Assembly (NCBI GenBank): GCA_964583605.1
Contig: CAZOWL010000012.1
Span: 1 to 60,705 of the forward strand
DNA: 60,705 nucleotides
Direction: 5' to 3'
DNA from: CAZOWL01 sp964583605
GTDB taxonomy: Bacteria; Pseudomonadota; Gammaproteobacteria; Chromatiales; Chromatiaceae
Shown here: piece by piece, positions 8,390-15,779 of the stretch
Numbering within the stretch: the first letter of the stretch is position 1
Layout: each line of letters starts with the position of its first letter
Position numbers and translations under genes: made by a program
Notes under the pieces: model-generated
Seen by the model: only the letters and a program-made list of their open reading frames with translations
What the model was told of the DNA's origin: nothing
Databases searched by the model: none

Positions 8390-10722
8390 GATTCTCCTCC
8401 GGCAATGGCAGACATTGGCTCAATTGCGCACGGGTACCCGTGCAAGGCATTGGAGCCGCTCGGCGGATCGCACGTCTGGTCGTCGATCAGCCGGTTATAG
8501 CTCCCCTGCCCCTCGTAGCCTGGCAGGCCGAGCTCCTGACAGGACTCCCACCAGCCGTACTGGGGACAGACCGTGTCAACCGCAATCCCCAACGTGAGCT
8601 TGGCGCGCGCCCTCATCGCCGCGACCGGGGAGCGGATCAGCACCCAGGTACCGTCCTCGATCCCGTGCTGCCGGGCCAGCTCAGGGTGCAGCTCGACCAG
8701 CGGCTCGGGCATCTTCGCCCGCAGCGACGCCAACCCGTGGTGTTGGCTGTGGCAGAAGTGCGGCCACTTCGCCGAGGTCAGGCGCAGCGGATACTCGGCG
8801 TGCGCCATCCGGGGCTCGGGGCAGTAGGCGGGGACTGGAGAGGCACCGGCGTCGAGGAGCCGTTCAGAGTAGACCTCGAGGCGCCGCGTCGGCGTCGCGA
8901 GCCCGTCATCCCGATAGGTGCGCGCCGCCGGTTGGACAGCGATGCCTTCCGGATGCCGTTCGAGATCCGCGAGCGACACCCCGCATGGCGCAAGGAGATG
9001 GCGCAGCCCGGCCGTCGGATTCCCGTCGAAGAAGTGGGCATCGAGCCCGAGGCGATGCGCCAGCGCAAAAACGATAGCCGTATCTGAGCGACTCTCCCCG
9101 AGCGGCAACAGCACCGGCTGTCGTAGCTGCAGCCAGGCCGAGCCCCGCGCACCGAGCTGAAAGCCCGGCGCGAGGCCTGCGCGCTCCCAGGGCGAGGCCA
9201 CCGGCAGCACGAGATCCGCGTAATGCGCCGTCGGATTCAGGAACATGTCCGTGTGGACGTAGAAGTCCATTGCGCGCAGCGCCGGCTCCAGCTGCGGCGT
9301 GTGTGGCTTGGTGAGGAGGGGATTGGCCCCGAAGCTCAGCATGCCACGAACTGGGTATGGCTGCCCGTCGAGGACGGCGCGGGCCAGGTCGCGGCTGGTG
9401 ATCCAGCCCTTTGATGGCGGCCCCAGCGGGCGCTCGGCGTGTCCCAACGCCTTCCTCAGCTGACCCGACGGCAAGAGCTCGAGCCCAAGGATATCGTTGA
9501 GCGGCGGGGTCGCAAACCGCACGTTGCCCCCCGGCCGATCGAACGAGCCGGTCAGTGCATAGAGCAACCCGATCGCCCGGCCTGCCTGAGTCGCCTGCGA
9601 CTGCTGACAGACGCCTGCCCAGTGGTAGTAGCAGACGGGCCGAGCCTCGTGGAGGAGCCGCGCCGTGGCGCGGATCTGCTCGGCGGGCACCCCGGTCAGC
9701 TCCGCCGCCCGCTCGGGCGAGAACTTCGCGCAGGCCGCCGCGAAGTGCTCGAAGGCCGGCCGGCAGCGCACCGGGCCAGATTCATCCGGCACCAGGAGCT
9801 CGCCCCGCAGGACCGGCTGCCGCGGGCGCTCGCCGAGATAGGCGCCCCGCGCGGGGTCGAAGGCCGCCAGAGACTGCTGCTCCGCATCCCAGGCGAACAG
9901 GACCCGGACCCCGTCCGGGCCGCCCCGGTGCCGGCCGGTCAGGAACCGCCCATCATCGTCACGCACGAGGAAGGGCCCGTTTGACCAATCGGCAAGAAAC
10001 TCGGCGTCGTACCAACCCTGATCGATCATGACCCCGGCGATCGCGAGCGCCAGAGCTGCATCGGTGCCAGGCCGAACAGCCAGCCATTCGTCGGCCGCCG
10101 CGGCAAGCCCGGCACGGCGCGGGTCGACGACGATCAATCGTGCCCCGCGGCGGCGTGCCGCCGTGGCCGCGCGGGCATAGGCCGGCCAGGATGTCGTGGG
10201 GTTGAAGCCCCAGAAGAGCATGCAGCCCGTGTGTTCGAAGTCGGGAGTCCCGATCGGCGTGCCGAAGGTCAGCGCCGTGGCGTGGTCCTTATGCCAGTTA
10301 CAGTTTTCGGTCGCGAAGTGGACGTTGGGACTGCCGAAGGCGTGGGCCAGCCGATGGATCCAGCCGAAGGCGTCGGCGACGGCGGTACCGCTCGGCGTTG
10401 TCACGCCGAAGACCACCGACTCCGGACCATGGGTCTCGGCAGCGGCGCGCATGCGCTCCGCCGTCCAATCTAGCGCCTCATCCCAGGAAATACGCTGCCA
10501 TCCGGGGTCCGGATCGTCCTTGGGACGGGTGCGCTTGAGGGGATGGAGCAGGCGCCGCTCGCTGTGGACGAGCTCGGGCGCAGCCCTGCCCTTGATGCAG
10601 AAGCTGCCCCCGGTGGGGTGCTCCGGATCGGGCACGACCGCTACGAGACGGCCGCCTTCGACCTTCGAGATGCATCCGCAGCGGGAGATACAGAGGGGAC
10701 AATATCCGCGAGTCTCTACCAT
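8386..10722 (-). CDS. Molybdopterin-dependent oxidoreductase (DMSO reductase superfamily)
   Basis: This 778-residue catalytic subunit has an N-terminal [4Fe-4S] motif, Cys8-x2-Cys11-x3-Cys15-x26-Cys42, followed by the molybdopterin domains and a C-terminal dinucleotide-binding domain (TSAKWPHFCHSQH to GSYNRLIDDQ). The likely molybdenum ligand is Cys141 in ATENCNWHKD, which would place it with periplasmic/assimilatory nitrate reductases and formate dehydrogenases, unlike NarG, which uses Asp. There is no Tat signal, so it should be cytoplasmic. No dedicated iron-sulfur subunit is beside it. It starts 7 bases after the anion-channel gene and overlaps the PuuD-like gene by 4 bases. The substrate is unknown; a nitrogen-oxide or formate role is inference from its neighbours. 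Confidence 0.88.
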   Translation of the reverse strand: MVETRGYCPLCISRCGCISKVEGGRLVAVVPDPEHPTGGSFCIKGRAAPELVHSERRLLHPLKRTRPKDDPDPGWQRISWDEALDWTAERMRAAAETHGPESVVFGVTTPSGTAVADAFGWIHRLAHAFGSPNVHFATENCNWHKDHATALTFGTPIGTPDFEHTGCMLFWGFNPTTSWPAYARAATAARRRGARLIVVDPRRAGLAAAADEWLAVRPGTDAALALAIAGVMIDQGWYDAEFLADWSNGPFLVRDDDGRFLTGRHRGGPDGVRVLFAWDAEQQSLAAFDPARGAYLGERPRQPVLRGELLVPDESGPVRCRPAFEHFAAACAKFSPERAAELTGVPAEQIRATARLLHEARPVCYYHWAGVCQQSQATQAGRAIGLLYALTGSFDRPGGNVRFATPPLNDILGLELLPSGQLRKALGHAERPLGPPSKGWITSRDLARAVLDGQPYPVRGMLSFGANPLLTKPHTPQLEPALRAMDFYVHTDMFLNPTAHYADLVLPVASPWERAGLAPGFQLGARGSAWLQLRQPVLLPLGESRSDTAIVFALAHRLGLDAHFFDGNPTAGLRHLLAPCGVSLADLERHPEGIAVQPAARTYRDDGLATPTRRLEVYSERLLDAGASPVPAYCPEPRMAHAEYPLRLTSAKWPHFCHSQHHGLASLRAKMPEPLVELHPELARQHGIEDGTWVLIRSPVAAMRARAKLTLGIAVDTVCPQYGWWESCQELGLPGYEGQGSYNRLIDDQTCDPPSGSNALHGYPCAIEPMSAIAGGES

Positions 10723-10729
10723 GGTCGGA

Positions 10730-11815
10730 TCAGCTGTAGCGAGGAAGCAGGCCCCGGACCAACTGTTTGAGCAGCCCGAAGAAGGTGAGCGCCCAGGCCA
10801 GCAGCGCGACGTAGACGGTCACCTCGGGGATGACGAACAGGAAATCGGATCCAGAGGCCGTCGCGAACTGATAGGTGCTCGCCGTATACATCCCCATCGG
10901 GAATACCGCCCCCCAAAATTGTGGCGTGTAGGTCATCGGCACCCGGCGGATCACATAGGCCCAGACGCTGAGCACGACCAAGAGCGGGATCCACCAGCTA
11001 CCGGCGGCCCAGAAGAAGAGCGTGAAGCCCTTCAGATAGGGCACCAGCTCGACGAGCAGCGGTGATCCATCGCTGTTCAGGATCAGCGTCGAGCCGGCCT
11101 GTGTCGTGATGGCCGTGGCGCCCATGTTGATCCAGTAGGGTGGCGTCAATTGCTCCGGGGCCAGGCCTTCGAAGGTCATCCTGTAGAAGATCAGCGCGAT
11201 GATGTTTAGGTACAGCATCCCGCCCATCAGGTAGAAGGCCAGTGACAGGAACAGCAGGGTCTCCTCGTAGGCTCCAAACTGCTCGGCCACCAATGTCCCG
11301 AGCACCGAGACCGACTGCGTCGCGACCGCGGCAATCAGCCACACCCCGCTCAGCGCTTGATCAATGCGCGGCTTCTCCCCGCGGACGATGACCCCCGTGA
11401 AGAACCCATAGGTAATCAGCAGCCAGCAGGCCCCCGCGAGCATCCACAGCCAAGCGGCCAGCGTAGCCTGGTCGGCCAGGGCCACCATCTGGACACCGAG
11501 GACGCTGGTGCCGGCCACGACGGTGAAGTAGCCGGCACCGACCGCATGGGTGCTGAGGTCTGCGACTAGGCGCCGCGGGTAGAGCAAGGCCCGCAGGCCC
11601 GTCAGCAGCCACAACGCGAGAAAGGCGAGGACGTTGACCCCGAACAGCGCCATCGCCACCCCGTGCAGCCCCAGCAGATGGCTGGCGATCGAGACGATCC
11701 CGGTCGCCATGACGAGCGAGAAGTAGGCCGGGGGCAGCTCTTCAACGGCGTTCTTGACCACCAACGGCAACAGGCGGCCCAGCTCCACCTGGCGACTGAG
11801 CTGCTCGATGCGCAA
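10730..11815 (-). CDS. TDT/SLAC1-family anion channel or transporter (TehA-like)
   Basis: This 361-residue protein has about ten hydrophobic spans and the features of the tellurite-resistance/dicarboxylate transporter family (FSLVMATGIVSIA near the N-terminus, FWGAVFPMGMYTAST near the C-terminus). Members include bacterial TehA, yeast Mae1 and the plant SLAC1 channels, several of which conduct nitrate. It sits inside the nar-type operon, where a NarK transporter would normally be expected, so a role in nitrite or nitrate passage is a reasonable inference. The first codon is TTG (11815-11813), with GGAG about 8 bases upstream. The stop is 7 bases from the next gene. Confidence 0.88.
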   Translation of the reverse strand: MRIEQLSRQVELGRLLPLVVKNAVEELPPAYFSLVMATGIVSIASHLLGLHGVAMALFGVNVLAFLALWLLTGLRALLYPRRLVADLSTHAVGAGYFTVVAGTSVLGVQMVALADQATLAAWLWMLAGACWLLITYGFFTGVIVRGEKPRIDQALSGVWLIAAVATQSVSVLGTLVAEQFGAYEETLLFLSLAFYLMGGMLYLNIIALIFYRMTFEGLAPEQLTPPYWINMGATAITTQAGSTLILNSDGSPLLVELVPYLKGFTLFFWAAGSWWIPLLVVLSVWAYVIRRVPMTYTPQFWGAVFPMGMYTASTYQFATASGSDFLFVIPEVTVYVALLAWALTFFGLLKQLVRGLLPRYS

Positions 11816-11900
11816 CGGTCGACTCCGTGCTGGTTGGGCTGAAGAACAAGGCGCCCGACACCCGTCATCGCGCCAGTCCGATGCCTGTTGGGGCCCCTTC

Positions 11901-11923
11901 TCTGGTCCGACTCCTGGACCAGA
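11901..11923. repeat. Hairpin between narI-c and the anion-channel gene
   Basis: TCTGGTCC and GGACCAGA form a perfect 8-bp stem with a 7-nt loop in the 132-base gap between the two genes. No T-run follows on the transcribed strand, so it is more likely an mRNA stabilising or processing element than a terminator. Confidence 0.55.
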
Positions 11924-11947
11924 GCGAGCGCCCGGCGGATGCGCCCC

Positions 11948-13492
11948 CTACCGATTGTCTGCCTTGGCGAATTGGTTTGGCGGCAGGATGTCCGCCTCGA
12001 GGTAATCGACCAGGGCCCAGACCTGCTCAGGACTCAGGAAGGGATAGCTGGGCATCAGCCACTCGATCCGATCGCCAATCTTGGCACGGGGCATCCCCGC
12101 AGCGATGCGGTAGTAGAGCTGCTTCGCGCTCGGCCCGCCCTTGAGGGGCTCGATACGCAGATTGCGCGGCGGCACTACATTGCCGGCGGCATCGGTCCGC
12201 AGCGCCTTCAGCACGCCCTCGCCGTCGCCGTTCTCACCGTGACAGACTGCGCACAGGTTGGCATAGAGCTGCTTGCCCTGCGCGAGCGACGCGTTGGTCA
12301 CCGGGGGCCGGGGCGGAACGGCGATGCGCTCACCGGGCAGCAGACGTTCCTTCGACAAGGATCGAACGACGCCGACCAAAGAGTCGACCTGGTCGTCGGA
12401 GAGGCTCGCGAAGCCCGGCATCCCGGAGCCTTGCAGCCCGTTGACGATCACATGCTTGATGTCAGCCTCCGAGGCGATGCCGTTGTTGGTCGAGATGAAC
12501 TGGAAGTGGCCCGACGTCAGATCCCGAGGCTTCGCATCAAAGGTCGGCGATCTCGCGCCGACGCCGTCGCCTTCACCCTCGAGGCCATGGCACCGCGCAC
12601 ACTGGCTGATATAGAGGGGATAGCCCATCAGCACGTCGCGTCCGCGTGGCTCCAGCTCCTCGTCCTCGCCCGGGTCGGCCATCGCGAAGGCATCCTGCAT
12701 CACAAGGCCCTTGTCACTCGGTCCCGGCAGCATGGCGCCGATCGCCACCAGCAGCCCGACGACCCCGAGCGTCAAATAGGTCATATAGGACTTGTCACTG
12801 ACCAGTTTGAATTCCCAACGGTCCTGAAACTTCCGCGCCGTGGTGCGCATCACCTGGTACGGCCGCACGAAGTAGTTCACCGGCAATGTCCAGGCGTGGA
12901 TCAGCTTGGTGAAGGGGAAATAGGCGGCGAAGGCGAAGGCCAAGAAGATGTGCAGCTTGGTCAGAGTGCTTGCGCCCGCCATCAGCTCCGGCTGCGGATC
13001 GAACCGCCAGAGGCTTGCGAACCAAGGCCCGGCCGTGAAGGCCACGCCCCAGATCTGGTTGATGACGGCCTGATAGATCGCTACTCCCAAGATCGCGATC
13101 AAGAATAGGTGCACGATGTAGTCGTCGGGCTGGCTCATCGCCCGCATCTCGGGCACTGTGCTGCGGCGCACCAGCGCGATGATCGAGCCGGTGATCGCGG
13201 CGATCCCGCCGAGCGTGCCCATCCAGAAGAAGGCGTTGACCCATCCCTCCCAGCCGCGGATGCCGCCAATCAGGCCGGCGAGGTGGCCGAAGAAGACCAG
13301 GAAGATGCCCCAGTGGAGCAGATGTGCCGCGAGGCCGAGGACATCGCGGCCCATGAAGATGCCGCTCGGGCGAGTTGTCAGGCCGAACGGGCGATAGATC
13401 ATGCGCAGAAACGGCACGACGAAGAAGAGCGTGATCGCGACGTAGGGGAAGACACCCCACACCAGATTATTAGTCGAGAGTATGTCGTTCAT
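11948..13492 (-). CDS. narI: NarI-type cytochrome b fused to a di-haem cytochrome c
   Basis: This 514-residue protein joins a nitrate reductase gamma subunit (1-230) to two cytochrome c domains. Five NarI helices are visible at about 10-34, 50-77, 85-109, 126-149 and 178-203. Four histidines (60, 70, 181, 199) show the same spacings (10 and 18) as the haem-b ligands of E. coli NarI (56, 66, 187, 205). An extra helix at about 236-257 should carry the chain back to the periplasm. The haem-c motifs follow: CARCH (298-302) and CAVCH (414-418), with candidate axial Met358 and Met480. Ordinary NarI is about 225 residues and lacks all of this. The fusion suggests electron exchange with periplasmic cytochromes. 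GGAGC precedes the start. Confidence 0.93.
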   Translation of the reverse strand: MNDILSTNNLVWGVFPYVAITLFFVVPFLRMIYRPFGLTTRPSGIFMGRDVLGLAAHLLHWGIFLVFFGHLAGLIGGIRGWEGWVNAFFWMGTLGGIAAITGSIIALVRRSTVPEMRAMSQPDDYIVHLFLIAILGVAIYQAVINQIWGVAFTAGPWFASLWRFDPQPELMAGASTLTKLHIFLAFAFAAYFPFTKLIHAWTLPVNYFVRPYQVMRTTARKFQDRWEFKLVSDKSYMTYLTLGVVGLLVAIGAMLPGPSDKGLVMQDAFAMADPGEDEELEPRGRDVLMGYPLYISQCARCHGLEGEGDGVGARSPTFDAKPRDLTSGHFQFISTNNGIASEADIKHVIVNGLQGSGMPGFASLSDDQVDSLVGVVRSLSKERLLPGERIAVPPRPPVTNASLAQGKQLYANLCAVCHGENGDGEGVLKALRTDAAGNVVPPRNLRIEPLKGGPSAKQLYYRIAAGMPRAKIGDRIEWLMPSYPFLSPEQVWALVDYLEADILPPNQFAKADNR

Positions 13493-13522
13493 GGGTGCTG
13501 CTCCATCCTGGTTATGGCCTAG

Positions 13523-14221
13523 TTATCGTGATGCCCGAGTGATGTCAGTCGCCAAGATGCGCTCGGAGGGCTTCGGGATCGTCACCCGGACCTCGGGGGA
13601 GAGCCACACCGGATCGTCCACCATGCGCTCCAGGTCTTCATCGACGGCGATCTCGAGCGCCTCGATCAGGAGGTCGTAGACGCTCTCGTACTTCTGCAAC
13701 GCCCGACGCAACGGCGGCAGGCCGGGCTGCAGATACTTCTCGACGAAGCGCCGCCGCAATCCGATCCCGTCGCGCTCGGGCAGCTCCAGACTGACGGCGG
13801 CGAAGTCGACCATCGCCGGCAGGAAATCGCTGAGCTCGCGTGCCCCGAGGTCGAAGCCGAAGTGCTCGTAGAGCGCCCCGAGCTCGATCATGTAGCCGTT
13901 GCGCCCGCAGGCCCCGGCCCCGCGACAGGAGCTTGGCTCCTCGTAGATATAAGCGCCTAGGTAGAGCGGACAGGGCGGCTGCAGCTCGAGCGTCTGGGTA
14001 TACTCATCCACACTGTGCGCCGATGGCGTCGCCAGGAACCGCTCGATGCACCCCACGAGGGGCGCGTCCGGCGGCAGCGCGGCCAGGTCGCGGTCGATCC
14101 GCCCCTGGTCGCGCACCGCCGGGCTCAACAGCAGCTCGGCGACGACGCGATAGATGGCGCCCAGATTCCAATGGGCCGGGGCCGAGGACCCCGGCATCGG
14201 TCGTTGCCGGTCGTCCATCAT
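13523..14221 (-). CDS. narJ: Nitrate reductase molybdenum cofactor assembly chaperone NarJ
   Basis: This 232-residue member of the TorD/NarJ family binds the NarG apoprotein and assists insertion of the molybdenum cofactor before membrane attachment. Typical features are an all-helical composition, PCPLYLGAYIYEE in the middle, and the segment LSDFLPAMVDFAAV, which matches the NarJ pattern of acidic and hydrophobic residues. The start ATGATG at 14221 lies 2 bases after the narH stop and the stop lies 30 bases before the narI-c start, so it is within the operon. Its presence implies a cytoplasmic NarGH that matures by the usual Nar route and not by Tat export. Confidence 0.93.
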   Translation of the reverse strand: MMDDRQRPMPGSSAPAHWNLGAIYRVVAELLLSPAVRDQGRIDRDLAALPPDAPLVGCIERFLATPSAHSVDEYTQTLELQPPCPLYLGAYIYEEPSSCRGAGACGRNGYMIELGALYEHFGFDLGARELSDFLPAMVDFAAVSLELPERDGIGLRRRFVEKYLQPGLPPLRRALQKYESVYDLLIEALEIAVDEDLERMVDDPVWLSPEVRVTIPKPSERILATDITRASR

Positions 14222-14223
14222 CG

Positions 14224-15777
14224 CTAGCTCCCAACACCCATCTTGTTACCGTGGAAGCTGGTGCGTCGATTCGGCGCGGCACCCGGCGCCATCAGGTCAT
14301 AGCCGGTGAAGCCACGCTCGAGGTAAGGCGCATTGACCGTGTCCTCGGTGCGGGCCGTCGCGACGACGAAGCGCTCGTGAAAGTGCGCCAGCGAGAGCAG
14401 TCGGTGCATGTGGCGCGCCTGCTTCACGGTCAGGCCCACGCGCGCCAGGATCGACTCATCGGTCCGTCCCTCGACACGCTCCTGGCGGCGGAACTCGCGC
14501 AAGGCCAACTGCCGTACCAGGGCCTTCTCGACCTCGGCGGTGTTGCCGGCGGCCAGGAGCCGTGCCAGATACTCGATCGGGATGCGGAACTCCTTGAGAT
14601 CCGGCAGCACCGTCTCCCCGCCGACCATGTCCATCGTCTTGCGGTCGCCCTTTGGCTTGGCCGTTGCCACCGGGCTCTCCGGCGGGACATAGAAGAGGCT
14701 CGGCAGCGTGCGGAACTCCGGGTGCAGCGGCAGCGCGATCTCCCACTCCTTCACCATCCGATAGACCGGCGAGCGCCGGCAGGCATCGAGCCATTCGTCC
14801 GAGATCCCCTGGCGCTTGGCCTCGGCGATCACCACGGGATCGAAGGGATCGAGGATGATCTCGCGGTGGCGCGCGACCAGCAGCTTCTCGTCTTCGGTGT
14901 TCGCCACCTCCGCGACCCGATCGAGGTCGTAGAGCAGCGGGCCGAGGTAGCGGATCCGCCCCACACAGGCCTGGAAACAGGCCGGTGGCTGCCCGGTCTC
15001 CAGGCGCGGAAAGCAGAGGATGCACTTCTCCGACTTGCCGGTCCGCCAGTTGTAGTAGGTCTTCTTGTACGGGCAGCCCGAGACGCAGTAGCGCCAGCCA
15101 CGGCAGCGGTCCTGGTCGATCAGCACCACGCCGTCCTCCTCGCGCTTGTAATTCGCGCCCGAGGGGCAAGACCCGACACACGCCGGGTTCAGGCAGTGGT
15201 TGCAGATGCGCGGCAGGTACATCATGAAGGAGTCCTGGAACTTCAGGAGCGCCTGCCGTGCCGCCGTCGACATGTCACTGAAGTTGTAGTCGAGCTTGCC
15301 GGTCCCCTCCTCATGGGTGCCGGCGGCGTTATCCTCCCAGTTCACGCCATAGGTGAGCTCGATATCCTCCTCCCCGGAGATCTGCGACTTGGGCCGCGCG
15401 ACTGGCTGCGAGAATTTGGTCGGCTGCTCCGAGTGCAGGTCCTCGTAGGTGAAGGTGAAGGGCCCCTTGCCGTAATAGTCGTCCATCTGCGGCAAGACGG
15501 GGTTGTAGAAGAGATTGATCATCTCCCAGAACCGCGAGGCCTGATTCAGCTTGGGTTGATCGCTCTCGGGATTCTGCTTCCAACCGCCACGGTACTTCTC
15601 CTGGTTCTCCCACTCCATCGGGTAGCCGGCGCCGGGCTTGGTCTCGACGTTGTTCCAGAACATGTACTCCGCGCCTTCGCGGTTGGTCCAGACGTTCTTG
15701 CACGCGATCGTGCAGGTCTGACAACCCAGACACTTATCCAGGTTGAACACGATACCCATCTGCTTCTTGATACGCAT
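14224..15777 (-). CDS. narH: Nitrate reductase / nitrite oxidoreductase beta subunit (NarH/NxrB)
   Basis: This 517-residue iron-sulfur subunit wires NarG to the membrane subunit. Four cysteine clusters are visible: CLGCQTCTIAC, CNHCLNPACVGSC, CRGWRYCVSGC and CILCFPRLETGQPPAC...C. In the third, Trp replaces one Cys, as in E. coli NarH, which gives a [3Fe-4S] cluster. So one 3Fe and three 4Fe clusters are expected. The start at 15777 (MRIKKQMGIVFNLDKC) fits the family and lies 2 bases after the narG stop; the frame extends 91 codons upstream within narG but is not used. NarH and cytoplasmic NxrB are homologous, so direction of catalysis cannot be read from these motifs. Confidence 0.96.
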   Translation of the reverse strand: MRIKKQMGIVFNLDKCLGCQTCTIACKNVWTNREGAEYMFWNNVETKPGAGYPMEWENQEKYRGGWKQNPESDQPKLNQASRFWEMINLFYNPVLPQMDDYYGKGPFTFTYEDLHSEQPTKFSQPVARPKSQISGEEDIELTYGVNWEDNAAGTHEEGTGKLDYNFSDMSTAARQALLKFQDSFMMYLPRICNHCLNPACVGSCPSGANYKREEDGVVLIDQDRCRGWRYCVSGCPYKKTYYNWRTGKSEKCILCFPRLETGQPPACFQACVGRIRYLGPLLYDLDRVAEVANTEDEKLLVARHREIILDPFDPVVIAEAKRQGISDEWLDACRRSPVYRMVKEWEIALPLHPEFRTLPSLFYVPPESPVATAKPKGDRKTMDMVGGETVLPDLKEFRIPIEYLARLLAAGNTAEVEKALVRQLALREFRRQERVEGRTDESILARVGLTVKQARHMHRLLSLAHFHERFVVATARTEDTVNAPYLERGFTGYDLMAPGAAPNRRTSFHGNKMGVGS

Positions 15778-15779
15778 GA

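Noticed and set aside
11888..13108. A 406-codon plus-strand frame opposite narI-c
   Set aside because: It covers the haem motifs and helices of NarI in antisense and shows no protein family.
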